A model generated the notes under the pieces. It was not told the origin of the DNA, made no database searches, and saw nothing but the letters and a program-made list of their open reading frames with translations. The position numbers and the translations under genes were made by a program. A stretch of 64,000 nucleotides of DNA. Source: Pseudomonadota bacterium (GTDB taxonomy: Bacteria > Pseudomonadota > Gammaproteobacteria > Acidithiobacillales > Acidithiobacillaceae). Positions 18,321 through 30,009 of the stretch are shown here, piece by piece. The stretch is taken from positions 1 through 64,000 of the forward strand of contig JAKARO010000005.1 of the NCBI GenBank assembly GCA_021821885.1. Direction: 5' to 3'. Position 1 is the first letter of the stretch; each line of letters begins with the position of its first letter.

Positions 18321-20003
18321 TTAACGTCCGGGTACATAGGTCCGGCGCATCCATGAGCCTAGTAGCCAGCCCAGGAGCGGAGTGATGATCAGCCAGATCC
18401 AGATAGGGAGATCCATGACCGTAGAATTCAGGCGGTGCTCCAGTGCAAGGATGATCGCGGCGGAAACCAGAATGGATATGGTACCACCTATTATGGCCAA
18501 CCGGCTGAACCCTTTGCGAATTTCTGAACGTATTCCCTCAAGCGAATCGTTTCGCAGGGTAAGTGGCATTTCTCCCCGATGGGTTTTTAGCAGGATTCCG
18601 TGCAGAAGCTCAGGTAGTTCAGGCATGACCAGACCCCATTGTGGGACATGTTTCTGGAGTTCCAGCCACCATGCCTGGGGACCGCGCTGCCTGCTGAGCC
18701 AGTCGCGCAGTAGCGGGGTGGCCACCTCCCAGATATTCAGCGAGGGATTAAAATCACGGGCGATTCCTTCGACATTTACGAGCGTCTTCTGCAGCAGGAG
18801 CAGTTGGGGCTGGGTCTGCATCTGGAACTGGCGAGTGGTCTGGAACAGGCGGAGGAGAAGCTGCGCAACAGAAATTTCATTAAGAGGCTTTTCGAAAACG
18901 GGTTCCGCTATGGCCCGGATGGCAGTTTCAAAATCCTGTATGTTCGTATCGCCGGGAACCCAGCCTGCCTCTATATGGGCCTCGGCAACCCGACGGTAGT
19001 CACGATTAAAGAAAGCGACCATGTTTTCTGCAAGGTAATGCTGGCTTCCCGCATCCAGGCTCCCCATGATCCCGAAATCAACTGCAATAAAACGCCCGTT
19101 TCGGGGATCAACAAAAATATTCCCGGGGTGCATGTCAGCATGGAAAAAAGAGTCACGAAAGACTTGCCTAAAAAAAATCTCGGCCGCACGGCGGGAAAGC
19201 TGGTCAAAATTGATACCGGCGGCCCTAAGAGTCTCCCGCTGGCCAATCTGTATGCCTTCTATGCGCTCCATCACCAGTACTTCAGGAGTACAGTAATCCC
19301 AGTATATTTCGGGGACATAGAGAAGGTCGGGTTCGTTGGCGAAATTTCGGCGCAGCTGGCTCGCATTTGCCGCTTCCCGGAGGAGGTCCAGTTCTCCGAG
19401 GATTGTCTTGGCGTACTCGCCCACTACGGCTTTGGCACGGAGGCGCCTGCCCTCCTGTGAATAGCGCTCAGCCAGGTCGGCAAGCCAGGCAAGAATGCCA
19501 AGATCCTGGTCGATGACCCGGCGGAGGCCTGGCCGGCGGATTTTGACCGCCACAGGCCGTCCATCGCGGAGCACACCAAAATGGACCTGGGCAATAGAAG
19601 CTGCGGCCGCGGCCTCCGGCTCGAAGTGGGCAAAGATATCTTCAATAGGCCGGTGCAGGGAAGCCGCGACCATGTCACGTGCCTTATCAGGCGCAAAGGG
19701 CTGCACTGCATCCTGCAGCCGTGCAAGCTCAAGGGTGATTTCGTCCGGTAGCAGATCCCGCCTTGTGGACAGCATCTGCCCAAACTTGATGAAGGTGGGA
19801 CCAAGATCTTCCAGCGCCATCCGGAGCCTCGTCCCAAACGTGTGCTGCGGGTGGGGTGCGAGCCAGCGGAACGGGTTGGTTTTGAGCAGCGCCTGGTAAG
19901 GTTTCAGGGGTGGGAGAAAATATAGGACTTCGTCCAGTCGGTAGCGGGCAAGGACGCGGGCAATTTCAAAAATACGGAGTATTCGCAGGTAGGACTGGCG
20001 CAT
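18321..20003 (-). CDS. ubiB: Ubiquinone biosynthesis regulatory kinase-like protein UbiB
   Basis: The 560-residue member of the atypical ABC1/ADCK kinase-like family is needed for aerobic ubiquinone synthesis. The KxGQ motif (FIKFGQMLSTRRDLLP, about 71-86), the Ala-rich loop region (AAAAASIAQVHFGVL), the VAVKIRRPG lysine, the HADMHPGNIF catalytic loop and the AVDFGIMG metal motif are all present. Two C-terminal membrane helices lie at about 500-525 and 530-552, ending in WMRRTYVPGR. The GTG/ATG choice does not matter because MRQSYLR is the family start. It is followed by lapA. Confidence 0.96.
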   Translation of the reverse strand: MRQSYLRILRIFEIARVLARYRLDEVLYFLPPLKPYQALLKTNPFRWLAPHPQHTFGTRLRMALEDLGPTFIKFGQMLSTRRDLLPDEITLELARLQDAVQPFAPDKARDMVAASLHRPIEDIFAHFEPEAAAAASIAQVHFGVLRDGRPVAVKIRRPGLRRVIDQDLGILAWLADLAERYSQEGRRLRAKAVVGEYAKTILGELDLLREAANASQLRRNFANEPDLLYVPEIYWDYCTPEVLVMERIEGIQIGQRETLRAAGINFDQLSRRAAEIFFRQVFRDSFFHADMHPGNIFVDPRNGRFIAVDFGIMGSLDAGSQHYLAENMVAFFNRDYRRVAEAHIEAGWVPGDTNIQDFETAIRAIAEPVFEKPLNEISVAQLLLRLFQTTRQFQMQTQPQLLLLQKTLVNVEGIARDFNPSLNIWEVATPLLRDWLSRQRGPQAWWLELQKHVPQWGLVMPELPELLHGILLKTHRGEMPLTLRNDSLEGIRSEIRKGFSRLAIIGGTISILVSAAIILALEHRLNSTVMDLPIWIWLIITPLLGWLLGSWMRRTYVPGR

Positions 20004-20051
20004 GCGCCTGATTCTAGCATGCCGGGGCGGGAAAGGGATAAGGAATTACGC

Positions 20052-20076
20052 AAAAACGGGCCCCGTGAGGGGCCCG
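20052..20076 (-). terminator. Rho-independent terminator of the OmpA-domain gene
   Basis: On the minus strand CGGGCCCC, loop TCAC, GGGGCCCG is followed directly by TTTTT. The perfect 8-bp stem starts about 20 bases after the stop codon at 20096. Confidence 0.85.
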
Positions 20077-20095
20077 GATCAGGCTGTTGGGGCTG

Positions 20096-20749
20096 CTACT
20101 TCACGACCGTTTTCTGCACCTTGACACTTGAATTGATTTCTACTCTCTGGTTGAGGAACCGTCCCTGTGCGGTCGCGTTGGTGGCAACGGGATCATTATA
20201 GGAATGTCCTTTAAGCAGCATCCTGGTGCGGCTGACGCCATGCCGCTCAAGATAATGGGCAACGCTTCCGGCCCTTTTCCGGGAAAGTTTCATGTTGTAC
20301 CCGTAACTGCCCACCTTGCTGCAATAGCCATTGACATCCAGTACTGCCCCGGGATGTTTTTTGGAGAAGGCGGCCACTTCGTCCAGGACCCGGATGTCAC
20401 GGCTGAGAAGCTTGTAGGAATTGAATTCGAAATTGATCCCGGTAATGGTGATGGGCTTGCTGATAAGAACAGTCTGCTCCACGGGTGCAATGGGCGCGGG
20501 GGCTGTCTGGGGGGCTGGTACGGGTGCCGGAGCAGCCGCTACAGGTGCCATTTTGGGTGCACAGTAGGCTGGAACCGGGCCGTTGGCATGGGGCCGGCCA
20601 CCGCGCACACACTGGCCATTTTCTGTGACTACGGGTTTCCCCTGGCCATTGATGGCGTAACCGCTGTACCCTTCGGCAAATGCCGTCGAACCGGAAAAGC
20701 CGGCCGCTATGGAAGCCATAACTGCTAGGCGCTTGCTGATGGACTTCAT
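20096..20749 (-). CDS. OmpA-domain outer-membrane/periplasmic protein
   Basis: The 217-residue exported protein has a signal peptide (MKSISKRLAVMASIAAGFSG...AFA), then a short region with two Cys (QCVRGG and AYCAPK). A Pro/Ala linker (about 68-95) leads to a C-terminal OmpA-like peptidoglycan-binding domain with INFEFNSYKLL, LDVNGYCSKVG, LSRKRAGSVAHYLERHGV and GRFLNQRVEI. It is much shorter than OmpA and has no beta-barrel, so it is probably a periplasmic or lipid-free Pal-like protein. The ATG at 20749 has GAGGAGGG in front. The frame stays open upstream through a tRNA gene, which is spurious. Confidence 0.9.
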   Translation of the reverse strand: MKSISKRLAVMASIAAGFSGSTAFAEGYSGYAINGQGKPVVTENGQCVRGGRPHANGPVPAYCAPKMAPVAAAPAPVPAPQTAPAPIAPVEQTVLISKPITITGINFEFNSYKLLSRDIRVLDEVAAFSKKHPGAVLDVNGYCSKVGSYGYNMKLSRKRAGSVAHYLERHGVSRTRMLLKGHSYNDPVATNATAQGRFLNQRVEINSSVKVQKTVVK

Positions 20750-20816
20750 TATTGTACCCTCCTCATAACACTTATAGGACCGCTGCCAGGCGAGCTCAGC
20801 GGAATTCAACTGTAAA

Positions 20817-20845
20817 AGCATGTTGTAAAACGACAACGAAGTCAA
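20817..20845 (-). promoter_or_regulatory. Possible promoter for the OmpA-domain gene
   Basis: On the minus strand TTGACT (20845-20840) and CATGCT (20822-20817) are 17 bases apart. The -35 is good and the -10 is weak. It drives away from the tRNA-tuf promoter. Confidence 0.35.
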
Positions 20846-20900
20846 GGGAAGGCTGGTTTTGGGGTGCTCTGCGACAGAAGCCGGCGGGGTAGAGGATTGG

Positions 20901-20930
20901 TTGACAGGCGTGAGGCATTGACCGGATAAT
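20901..20930 (+). promoter_or_regulatory. Strong sigma70 promoter for tRNA-tuf-secE cluster
   Basis: TTGACA (20901-20906) is a perfect -35. An 18-base spacer leads to GATAAT (20925-20930), 5 of 6. The sequence after the -10 is GCGCAGC, the GC-rich discriminator typical of stringently controlled stable-RNA promoters. The start would be near 20937, nine bases before tRNA-Tyr. Confidence 0.8.
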
Positions 20931-20945
20931 GCGCAGCTACTGTTA

Positions 20946-21030
20946 GGAGGGGTTCCCGAGCGGTCAAAGGGATCAGACTGTAAATCTGACGGCTCTGCCT
21001 TCGGAGGTTCGAATCCTCCCCCCTCCACCA
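20946..21030 (+). tRNA. tRNA-Tyr (GTA)
   Basis: The 85-nt tRNA has acceptor stem GGAGGGG/CCCCTCC, anticodon GTA in the loop CTGTAAA, a long variable arm as expected for class II tRNA-Tyr, T-loop GGTTCGAATCC and an encoded CCA end. Confidence 0.97.
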
Positions 21031-21066
21031 TTAAAAAGTTGCTGTGAGGTTGTCGGCCTCGGCCAT

Positions 21067-21140
<74 letters not shown>

Positions 21141-21147
21141 AATGCAG

Positions 21148-21223
<76 letters not shown>

Positions 21224-21267
21224 TTTTCGTCGTATCTTTTAGGGTCTGGCTTTTTGGAGAGGGTCTG

Positions 21268-22458
<1,191 letters not shown>

Positions 22459-22532
22459 GGGCGCTCACCGTTTCCGGTAAGACGTTTGCAATCGCTGGCG
22501 GTGATCTTTCTGGGTCACCGTCCTGTTTCTGC

Positions 22533-22608
22533 AGGGCAGTAGCTCAACTGGTAGAGCAGCGGTCTCCAAAACCGCAGGTTGGGGGTTCGATCCCCTCCTG
22601 CCCTGCCA
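22533..22608 (+). tRNA. tRNA-Trp (CCA)
   Basis: The 76-nt tRNA has acceptor AGGGCAG/CTGCCCT, anticodon CCA in the loop CTCCAAA, T-loop GGTTCGATCCC and an encoded 3' CCA. It lies between tuf and secE, and a small hairpin (CGGTGA/TCACCG, near 22499-22520) precedes it. Confidence 0.97.
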
Positions 22609-22629
22609 CTATTTTAAGGTGTAGTGTTC

Positions 22630-22977
22630 ATGACGGAAAAAGTGAAGCTCTATACCGCGGCATTTCTGGCTGCCTTGGGAGTGTTCGCCTATTTCCTGAT
22701 ACCGCTGCACTATGGCGCCTATTACCCAGCCCTGGCGCTGGCTGCCGGTCTGCTGGTGGCGCTCGCGGTATTTGCCAGCAGCGTGAGCGCGCGTGGTCTG
22801 GTGGCTTTTTTTCATGAATCGTATGGCGAGCTGCTCAAGGTGGTGTGGCCTTCGCGCCATGAAGTGCTGCGCAGCACGGCGGTCGTGCTCGGCCTGATTG
22901 TCGTGATTGCCCTGTTTCTCTGGGTGGTTGATATGGCCCTGCTGGCAATCGTCCGTTTGGCGCTGGGAGGCGTGTAA
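22630..22977 (+). CDS. secE: Preprotein translocase subunit SecE
   Basis: SecE clamps SecY in the Sec translocon of the inner membrane. The 115-residue protein has three membrane helices (about 10-30, 38-56 and 90-110), as in E. coli, not the short single-helix form. The conserved amphipathic part [24 protein letters not shown] comes before the last helix. The ATG at 22630 is preferred to the GTG two codons upstream. nusG starts 2 bases after its stop. Confidence 0.96.
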   Translation: MTEKVKLYTAAFLAALGVFAYFLIPLHYGAYYPALALAAGLLVALAVFASSVSARGLVAFFHESYGELLKVVWPSRHEVLRSTAVVLGLIVVIALFLWVVDMALLAIVRLALGGV

Positions 22978-22979
22978 TC

Positions 22980-23513
22980 ATGACAATGCGTTGGTATGTG
23001 GTGCATGCCTTTTCCAGTTTCGAAAAGCGGGTACAGGCGGATATCCGTGAGCGGGCCCGCCGTGAAGGCCTCGGCGACCAGTTTGGCGAGATTCTGGTGC
23101 CTGTCGAAGAAGTGGTCGAAATGCGGAATGGCCAGAAAACGACTTCCCAGAGAATGTTCTACCCTGGCTATGTCCTTGTCCAGATGGAGATGAACGACGA
23201 GACCTGGCACCTGGTGAAAAGTACCCCGCGCGTCACCGGATTTGTCGGAGGTTCCGTTGGAAGGCCGCATCCCCTGAGCGAGGCGGAAGCTGCGGCAATT
23301 CTGGACCGGATCAGGGAAGGCGTGGAAAAGCCCCGGCCGAAATTTACCTTTGAAGCTGGCGAACAGGTCCGTGTGGTTGAGGGACCGTTCAAGGATTTCA
23401 ATGGGGTTGTAGAAGAAGTTAACTTCGAAAAAAGCAAGCTGCGGGTATCTGTCACAATTTTTGGTCGTTCTACACCGGTAGAACTCGATTTTGGTCAGGT
23501 GGAAAAAATCTGA
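22980..23513 (+). CDS. nusG: Transcription elongation/antitermination factor NusG
   Basis: NusG binds RNA polymerase through its NGN domain and Rho or S10 through its KOW domain. The 177 residues include [22 protein letters not shown], the NGN core [32 protein letters not shown] and the KOW segment [18 protein letters not shown]. The last strand reads [20 protein letters not shown]. It is paired with secE in the usual order. Confidence 0.97.
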   Translation: MTMRWYVVHAFSSFEKRVQADIRERARREGLGDQFGEILVPVEEVVEMRNGQKTTSQRMFYPGYVLVQMEMNDETWHLVKSTPRVTGFVGGSVGRPHPLSEAEAAAILDRIREGVEKPRPKFTFEAGEQVRVVEGPFKDFNGVVEEVNFEKSKLRVSVTIFGRSTPVELDFGQVEKI

Positions 23514-23562
23514 CCGGTTTGGCTGAGGGAGCCTTTGGGCGCATGCACCTCATGGAGAGACT

Positions 23563-23991
23563 ATGGCTAAGAAAATTACTGGCTACATCAAGCTGCAGGT
23601 GAAAGCCACACAGGCAAATCCCAGCCCGCCAATCGGGCCAGCTCTGGGACAGCGGGGACTGAACATTATGGAGTTCTGCAAGGCCTTTAACGCCCAGACC
23701 CAAGGGGTTGAGCCTGGTCTTCCGCTCCCGGTGATCATTACGGTTTTTGCGGACAAAAGCTTTACATTTGAGATAAAGACTCCTCCCGCACCGGTCCTTC
23801 TGCTGAAGGCCGCGGGATTGAAGAGTGGCAGTGGGCGTCCGAATACCAGCAAGGTAGGGAAGGTAACAGAGGCCCAGGTTGAGGAAATCGCCAAGACCAA
23901 GCTGCAGGATCTCAACACCCAAGACCTGGAGGCCGCCAAGCGGAGTATCCGTGGCACTGCCCGGAGTATGGGCCTGACGGTGGAGGGATAG
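23563..23991 (+). CDS. rplK: 50S ribosomal protein L11
   Basis: L11 forms the GTPase-associated centre of the 50S stalk base. The 142-residue protein has the family start [13 protein letters not shown], the Pro-rich [25 protein letters not shown] thiostrepton-cleft region and the RNA-binding C-domain with SMGLTVEG at the end. A short stem (GGCT/AGCC near 23520-23532) in the 49-base gap after nusG could belong to an L1 feedback site, but this is not certain. Confidence 0.98.
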   Translation: MAKKITGYIKLQVKATQANPSPPIGPALGQRGLNIMEFCKAFNAQTQGVEPGLPLPVIITVFADKSFTFEIKTPPAPVLLLKAAGLKSGSGRPNTSKVGKVTEAQVEEIAKTKLQDLNTQDLEAAKRSIRGTARSMGLTVEG

Positions 23992-23995
23992 GAAA

Positions 23996-24685
23996 GTGGC
24001 GCGTAAATCAAAGCGGGTACTTGCCCTAAGGGAAGCGGTAGACCGGACGCAGCGTTTTCCTCTGGATGAGGCGCTGACGCTGGTAAAAAACACTGCCACG
24101 GCCAAGTTCAACGAATCTGTTGATGTGGCGGTGGGGCTCGGGATTGATCCCAGAAAGTCGGACCAGGTGGTCCGGGGTGCTGTGGTTCTGCCGAAGGGAA
24201 CCGGAAAAACCATGCGTGTGGCGGTGTTTGCCTCGGGCGAAAATGCGGTGGCTGCCCGTGAGTCGGGCGCAGATCTTGTCGGAATGGAAGATCTGGCGGA
24301 TCAGGTGAAGGCCGGGCAGATGAATTTTGACGTCGTGATCGCCACGCCCGATGCAATGCGGATTGTTGGTGCGCTGGGCCCGGTGCTGGGCCCGCGGGGT
24401 CTGATGCCCAACCCGAAGGTTGGTACAGTGACAGCCGATGTGCGGACAGCGGTGCAGAACGCCAAGGGCGGACAGGTACGGTACCGTGCGGACAAAGGCG
24501 GAATCGTGCACAGCAGTATTGGCAAGGCTTCATTTTCGGTGGACGATTTGCGCGAAAACTTCCTTGCGCTACTGGACAGTCTGAAGAAGGCCAAGCCTTC
24601 CGCAAGCAAGGGCGTGTACATTCGCAAAATCAGCATTAACCCGACTATGGGCCCGGGAGTACCGGTTGACCCGGCGGGGCTGTAA
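23996..24685 (+). CDS. rplA: 50S ribosomal protein L1
   Basis: The 229-residue L1 stalk protein controls E-site tRNA release and in many bacteria represses its own operon by binding the rplK leader. The signature [12 protein letters not shown] is present, with [24 protein letters not shown] near the start. The start is GTG at 23996, preceded by GGA, 4 bases after the rplK stop. Length is normal. Confidence 0.98.
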   Translation: MARKSKRVLALREAVDRTQRFPLDEALTLVKNTATAKFNESVDVAVGLGIDPRKSDQVVRGAVVLPKGTGKTMRVAVFASGENAVAARESGADLVGMEDLADQVKAGQMNFDVVIATPDAMRIVGALGPVLGPRGLMPNPKVGTVTADVRTAVQNAKGGQVRYRADKGGIVHSSIGKASFSVDDLRENFLALLDSLKKAKPSASKGVYIRKISINPTMGPGVPVDPAGL

Positions 24686-24699
24686 GAATTCCGCCAAGG

Positions 24700-24815
24700 T
24701 GGTGGAAGAGTCGGCGCAAGCCGGCGTTCAAAGACCGCAGGGGGCATAAGCAGCCTTAAAAGCAGTTTTACCCTGCGTAGGCGACGGCGCGCCAAAGAAT
24801 TTTGGCCGCCTCTGT
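24700..24815 (+). ncRNA. L10 leader (rplJL autoregulatory mRNA element)
   Basis: The 151-base rplA-rplJ gap holds the elements of the ribosomal protein L10 leader: AGACCGCAGGGGG, then ACCCTGCGTAGGCGACGG, which pair through GCAGGG/CCCTGC and leave the kink-turn-like internal loop. In other bacteria L10(L12)4 binds here and represses rplJL translation. The edges are approximate, and a covariance-model search was not possible. Confidence 0.7.
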
Positions 24816-24836
24816 CCAAATGGGAGGTAGCAATTC

Positions 24837-25358
24837 GTGAGTCTAAAACTCGCAGAAAAGGAACAGGTAGTTGCTGCCCTGAAAGCAAAGCTGGTGAACA
24901 TGCAGGCTGCAGCCGTAGCTGAATATCGAGGGCTGACAGTAGCACAGATGACTGACCTGCGGTCTGGTGCCCGCAGGCAGGGAGTCTATGTTCAGGTGGT
25001 GAAAAACACGCTGCTGAAGCGCGCCCTGTCCGGAACCGGTTTCTCGGTGATGGAGGAATTTCTGGTGGGGCCCGTGGTCTTTGCGACAAGCGAGGATCCT
25101 GTTGCCCTGGCAAAACTTATGTCTGATTTTGCCAAGCGCAACGACAAGTTTGTTATCACCGGAGGAGCCCTTGGCAATAAGGCCATGGATGCTCCGGCTA
25201 TCCAGCAGCTGAGCAAGATGCCCTCCAGAGAGGAGCTGATTGCCAGGCTGATGGGTACCATGCAGGCTCCAGTCTCCACTTTTGTGCGTACCCTCAATGA
25301 GGTACCCGGACGCTTTGTCCGCACACTCGCTGCAATACGCGATCAGGCTGCAGTATAA
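24837..25358 (+). CDS. rplJ: 50S ribosomal protein L10
   Basis: L10 anchors the L7/L12 dimers on the stalk base. The 173 residues comprise the rRNA-binding N-domain ([18 protein letters not shown], then [11 protein letters not shown]) and a C-terminal helix for L12 binding ([35 protein letters not shown] region). GTG start at 24837 with GGGAGGT 8 bases upstream. It is controlled by the leader just before it. Confidence 0.98.
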   Translation: MSLKLAEKEQVVAALKAKLVNMQAAAVAEYRGLTVAQMTDLRSGARRQGVYVQVVKNTLLKRALSGTGFSVMEEFLVGPVVFATSEDPVALAKLMSDFAKRNDKFVITGGALGNKAMDAPAIQQLSKMPSREELIARLMGTMQAPVSTFVRTLNEVPGRFVRTLAAIRDQAAV

Positions 25359-25386
25359 ATTTTGCAACTATTTAGGAGTATGACAG

Positions 25387-25776
25387 ATGTCTCTAAGCAA
25401 AGTGGAAATTCTGGATGCCATTGCCGGCATGACTGTTCTTGAGCTCTCTGAACTGATCAAGGACATGGAAGAAAAATTTGGCGTGTCTGCTGCTGCGGTC
25501 GCGGTTGCGGCCCCCGCGGGTGCGGGTGCAGGTGGCGGTGAAGCGGCGGCTGCGGTCGAGGAACAGACTGAGTTTGACGTCATCCTGACTGCCGCTGGTG
25601 CCAACAAGGTCAATACGATCAAGGTGGTACGTGCGATTACCGGACTCGGACTCAAGGAGGCCAAGGATCTGGTTGATGGTGCGCCCAAGCCTGTCAAGGA
25701 AGGCATTGCCAAGGCTGAGGCCGATAGCATCAAGGCACAGCTGGTTGAAGCGGGTGCCGAGGCAGAAATCAAGTAA
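25387..25776 (+). CDS. rplL: 50S ribosomal protein L7/L12
   Basis: The flexible stalk protein recruits translation GTPases. The 129 residues comprise the N-terminal dimerisation domain, an Ala/Gly/Val-rich hinge (about 36-60) that is somewhat longer than in E. coli, and the C-terminal domain with [47 protein letters not shown] precedes the ATG. Confidence 0.98.
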   Translation: MSLSKVEILDAIAGMTVLELSELIKDMEEKFGVSAAAVAVAAPAGAGAGGGEAAAAVEEQTEFDVILTAAGANKVNTIKVVRAITGLGLKEAKDLVDGAPKPVKEGIAKAEADSIKAQLVEAGAEAEIK

Positions 25777-25796
25777 CACCAGGCATTGGTATTTCC

Positions 25797-25822
25797 GGCT
25801 GGCGACGGTGACGTTGCCAGCC
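25797..25822 (+). promoter_or_regulatory. Hairpin (attenuator-like) between rplL and rpoB
   Basis: GGCTGGCGAC (25797-25806) pairs with GTTGCCAGCC (25813-25822) over a 6-base loop, a 10-bp stem with two G-T pairs. No proper T-tract follows, which resembles the partial attenuator or processing site between rplL and rpoB in enterobacteria. Confidence 0.6.
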
Positions 25823-25887
25823 CCTCATTATTGGCGGTTTCCGTCACTTGTTGATCCCGACTGAAGCGAGCGTCGCGCGGAGCACTC

Positions 25888-28800
25888 ATGGCCTACTCTT
25901 TTACTGAAAAGAAACGGATTCGTAAAGATTTTGGCAAGAGCCAGAGTATTCTACAGGTCCCCTACCTGCTGGCAACCCAGATGGATTCGTACCGGGAGTT
26001 TCTTCAGGCAGATGTGTCCCCGGCGGTACGCAGGGACATAGGGCTTGAAGCCGTATTCCGTTCGCTTTTCCCGATGGAGAGCTATTCCGGGAATGCCAGT
26101 CTTGATTACGTTTCCTACCGACTCGAAAAACCGGTTTTCGATGTGGTGGAGTGCCGGCAGCGCGGGGTTACCTTCTGTGCAGGACTGCGGGTCCGTCTCA
26201 GGCTCGCCCTTTACGAAAAGGATGATGCCACGGGCGCCAAACGCATCAAGGATGTGAAGGAACAGGACGTGTACATGGGTGAGCTTCCGCTCATGACCGA
26301 GCACGGTTCCTTTATCATCAACGGTACCGAGCGCGTGATTGTATCGCAGCTCCACCGCTCGCCCGGGGTTTTCTTTGATCATGACCGGGGAAAAACGCAT
26401 TCTTCCGGAAAGCTTCTTTTCAATGCCCGTATTATACCGTACCGGGGCTCCTGGCTGGATTTTGAGTTTGATCCCAAGGACCACCTCTATGCCCGCATCG
26501 ACCGCCGCCGGAAGCTTCCGGCAACGGTCCTCCTGCGTGCGCTCGGGCACAGTACTGAGGATATACTGGGACTTTTCTTTGACACGGATGTGTTCCGTCT
26601 GGATGAAGGGGCGGTCTATTACCAGCTGGTTCCCCAGCGCATGCAGGGTGAAATGGCGGTGTTTGACATCCTCAACCCGCACACTGGCGAGACCATTGTT
26701 GCGAAGGGGAAACGGATAACAGTGCGTCATGTACGTGAGCTGCAGGCACTGGGGGATGCCCTGGAGGTCGCGGTTCCCGATGTCTTTCTGCTCGGCAAGG
26801 TTGTGGGACATGATCTTGTAGATGCGGGCACGGGAGAGATAGTTCTCCAGGCCAACGACCTTCTTGATGATGAGGCTCTTAAAAAACTCCGGAAAATGGC
26901 ACCGGTATCCGTCCGCACACTCTATGTAAACGAACTCGACCGGGGTCCTTTTATCTCGGAGACGCTGCGAATCGATACATCACGGGACGCCCACGAGGCA
27001 CAGCTGGAAATTTATCGGCTGATGCGCCCTGGCGAACCACCGTCAAAAGATGCAGCCCAGAATTTATTTCAGGGACTTTTCTTCAGCACGGACCGGTATG
27101 ACCTTTCCCAGGTGGGCCGGATGAAATTTAACCGCAGGGTGGGACGCGAGGAGATTACCGGACCTGGTGTCCTGAGCAATGAAGATATCATTGCGGTGAT
27201 GAAGGTTCTGGTTGATTTGCGCAATGGCGTAGGCGAAATTGATGATATTGACCATCTCGGGAACCGCCGTGTCCGTTCCGTAGGTGAACTGATGGAAAAC
27301 CAGTTCCGGCTTGGACTGGTCCGGGTCGAGCGGGCCGTAAAGGACCGTCTGGCCCTGGCAGAAAGCGAGGGGCTGACACCACAGGACCTGATCAATGCGA
27401 AGCCGATTGCGGCTGTGGTCAACGAGTTTTTTGGTTCCAGCCAGCTGTCGCAGTTTATGGATCAGACCAATCCCCTGTCCGAGGTTACGCACAAGCGCCG
27501 CGTATCCGCGCTTGGGCCGGGAGGGCTGACACGTGAAAGGGCCGGCTTTGAGGTGCGGGATGTCCATCCCACCCACTATGGACGGATCTGTCCGATCGAA
27601 ACGCCAGAAGGACCCAATATCGGTCTGATCAACAGCCTTGCCTGCTATGCGCGTACGAACGCGTACGGTTTTCTGGAGACCCCCTACCGTAGGGTGGTGG
27701 AGACAAGGGCTACAGGTGAGATCATCTATCTGAGCGCCATCGATGAGGGCAATTATGTAATTGCCCAGGCCAACTCTGCCCTGGATGAATCCCACAGGCT
27801 GGTGGATGAGCTTGTATCCTGCCGCTACCGCAATGAAACGATGCTTGCTTCTCCTGACCAGGTCCAGTTGATGGACATCTCGCCCAGGCAGATTGTATCG
27901 GTCGCGGCAAGCATGATCCCATTTCTTGAGCACGACGACGCAAACCGCGCTCTGATGGGATCAAACATGCAGCGCCAGGCCGTTCCAACGGTGCGGTCCG
28001 ACGCCCCGCTCGTGGGTACGGGTATGGAGCGGGTAGTGGCAATAGACTCCGGGGCTGCCATTACCGCCCGGCGGGGGGGGGTGGTAGACAGCATTGATGG
28101 GGCCAGGATAGTGGTGCGGGTGAATGATGAGGAAACCCAGCCGGGTGAACCGGGGGTGGACATCTACAACCTCATGAAATATTCGCGCTCCAACCAGAAT
28201 ACAACCCTGAACCAGAAACCGATTGTGATGGTTGGCGATGCCGTAGCCCGAGGAGATGTACTGGCTGATGGTCCAAGTACAGAGCTTGGTGAACTGTCTC
28301 TTGGACAGAACATTCTGGTGGCGTTCATGCCGTGGAATGGCTACAACTTCGAAGATTCGATTCTTATTTCTGAGCGTGTGGTCGCGGAAGACCGGTATAC
28401 AACCATACACATTGAAGAATTTTCCGTATTCGCGCGCGACACGAAGCTCGGGCCAGAAGAAATTACCCGTGATATTCCCAACGTAGCGGAAGGGGCGCTG
28501 CGGCATCTTGACGAGTCAGGGATTGTCGTAATCGGAGCCGAACTGGCACCGGGGGACATACTTGTTGGCAAGGTGACTCCGAAGGGGGAGACACAGCTGA
28601 CCCCCGAGGAGAAGCTTCTTCGTGCCATTTTCGGAGAAAAGGCCTCAGACGTAAAAGACAATTCGATGAGGATGCCTGCAGGCATGTATGGCACGGTAAT
28701 CGACGTGCAGGTCTTTACGAGGGATGGAATAGAGAAGGATGCCAGGGCGAAGGCCATTGAGGAAGAACAGCTCCGCAAAATCCGGAAGGATGTCCAGGAT

Positions 28801-29976
28801 GAATACCGGATTTTTGAGCAGGATACCTATCAGCGGATTGAGCGTCTCCTGCTTGGCAAAGTTGCCGAAGGCGGGCCACTGGGGTTGGCGGCGGGGACCA
28901 AGGTCACCAAGTCCTACCTGAAGGACCTTTCGCGTGCACAGTGGTTCGATATCCGGCTTCGGAGTGAGGAGACCAGTGCGGCCCTTGAGCAGGTCCGTGC
29001 CCAGCTGGACCAGCAGAAGGAGCGGCTGGATTCGGTTCTGGAAGAAAAGCGCAGGAAGCTAACCCAGGGAGATGACCTGAGTCCGGGCGTGCTGAAAATG
29101 GTCAAGGTGCATGTGGCCGTAAAGAGACAGTTGCAGCCAGGCGACAAAATGGCCGGACGGCACGGAAACAAGGGTGTGGTTTCAAAGATCGTCCCAGTAG
29201 AGGATATGCCCTATCTCGCGGATGGGACTCCTGTGGATATTGTTCTGAATCCCCTCGGTGTGCCATCGCGAATGAATGTTGGCCAGATTCTGGAAACCCA
29301 TCTTGGATGGGCGGCAAAGGGATTGGGCCGGCGGATTGGGGAGATGCTGGAACAGCAGAAGTCGGCAATGGAACTGAGGCGGTTTCTTGGCGAGATCTAT
29401 AACCGTTCCGGGAAGAAAGAAGACCTGGAGTCGCTGGATGATACCGAGATCGCGTCCCTCGCAGAAAACCTCCGCAATGGGGTCCCAATGGCAACGCCTG
29501 TTTTCGACGGTGCAGCGGAGGAAGAAATCCGTGACATGCTGGAACTGGCAGGCCTTCCCCGTAGCGGTCAGGTTACCCTGTATGATGGCCGGAGCGGTGA
29601 GGCGTTCGACCGTCCGGTGACGGTGGGTTACATGTATATGCTGAAGCTGCATCACCTTGTGGACGACAAGATGCATGCCCGATCTACCGGACCCTACAGT
29701 CTGGTGACACAGCAGCCCCTCGGTGGCAAGGCGCAGTTTGGCGGACAGCGCTTTGGTGAGATGGAGGTCTGGGCGCTGGAAGCGTACGGAGCGGCGTATA
29801 CCCTGCAGGAAATGCTTACAGTCAAGTCGGATGACGTTTCCGGGCGGAGCAAGATGTACGAATCCATTGTCAAGGGCGATTTCCGCATGGATGCAGGTAT
29901 GCCTGAATCCTTCAATGTACTGCTGAAGGAACTGCGCTCACTGGGCATCGATATTGAACTCGAACAAACCATCTAG
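25888..29976 (+). CDS. rpoB: DNA-directed RNA polymerase beta subunit
   Basis: The 1362-residue catalytic subunit starts with [17 protein letters not shown], typical of proteobacteria. The rifampicin pocket reads [31 protein letters not shown] with wild-type Gln, Asp, His and Ser at the usual resistance positions. Later motifs include [52 protein letters not shown] and the C-terminal DIELEQTI. Length is close to E. coli RpoB (1342). rpoC follows after 33 bases. Confidence 0.99.
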   Translation: MAYSFTEKKRIRKDFGKSQSILQVPYLLATQMDSYREFLQADVSPAVRRDIGLEAVFRSLFPMESYSGNASLDYVSYRLEKPVFDVVECRQRGVTFCAGLRVRLRLALYEKDDATGAKRIKDVKEQDVYMGELPLMTEHGSFIINGTERVIVSQLHRSPGVFFDHDRGKTHSSGKLLFNARIIPYRGSWLDFEFDPKDHLYARIDRRRKLPATVLLRALGHSTEDILGLFFDTDVFRLDEGAVYYQLVPQRMQGEMAVFDILNPHTGETIVAKGKRITVRHVRELQALGDALEVAVPDVFLLGKVVGHDLVDAGTGEIVLQANDLLDDEALKKLRKMAPVSVRTLYVNELDRGPFISETLRIDTSRDAHEAQLEIYRLMRPGEPPSKDAAQNLFQGLFFSTDRYDLSQVGRMKFNRRVGREEITGPGVLSNEDIIAVMKVLVDLRNGVGEIDDIDHLGNRRVRSVGELMENQFRLGLVRVERAVKDRLALAESEGLTPQDLINAKPIAAVVNEFFGSSQLSQFMDQTNPLSEVTHKRRVSALGPGGLTRERAGFEVRDVHPTHYGRICPIETPEGPNIGLINSLACYARTNAYGFLETPYRRVVETRATGEIIYLSAIDEGNYVIAQANSALDESHRLVDELVSCRYRNETMLASPDQVQLMDISPRQIVSVAASMIPFLEHDDANRALMGSNMQRQAVPTVRSDAPLVGTGMERVVAIDSGAAITARRGGVVDSIDGARIVVRVNDEETQPGEPGVDIYNLMKYSRSNQNTTLNQKPIVMVGDAVARGDVLADGPSTELGELSLGQNILVAFMPWNGYNFEDSILISERVVAEDRYTTIHIEEFSVFARDTKLGPEEITRDIPNVAEGALRHLDESGIVVIGAELAPGDILVGKVTPKGETQLTPEEKLLRAIFGEKASDVKDNSMRMPAGMYGTVIDVQVFTRDGIEKDARAKAIEEEQLRKIRKDVQDEYRIFEQDTYQRIERLLLGKVAEGGPLGLAAGTKVTKSYLKDLSRAQWFDIRLRSEETSAALEQVRAQLDQQKERLDSVLEEKRRKLTQGDDLSPGVLKMVKVHVAVKRQLQPGDKMAGRHGNKGVVSKIVPVEDMPYLADGTPVDIVLNPLGVPSRMNVGQILETHLGWAAKGLGRRIGEMLEQQKSAMELRRFLGEIYNRSGKKEDLESLDDTEIASLAENLRNGVPMATPVFDGAAEEEIRDMLELAGLPRSGQVTLYDGRSGEAFDRPVTVGYMYMLKLHHLVDDKMHARSTGPYSLVTQQPLGGKAQFGGQRFGEMEVWALEAYGAAYTLQEMLTVKSDDVSGRSKMYESIVKGDFRMDAGMPESFNVLLKELRSLGIDIELEQTI

Positions 29977-30009
29977 AGTATCCGCGGGTACCGGACAAGG
30001 AAGGGTGTC

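Noticed and set aside
20750-21031. N-terminal extension of the OmpA-domain frame to 21031
   Set aside because: It would be translated through the antisense of tRNA-Tyr. A signal peptide with a strong ribosome binding site starts at 20749.
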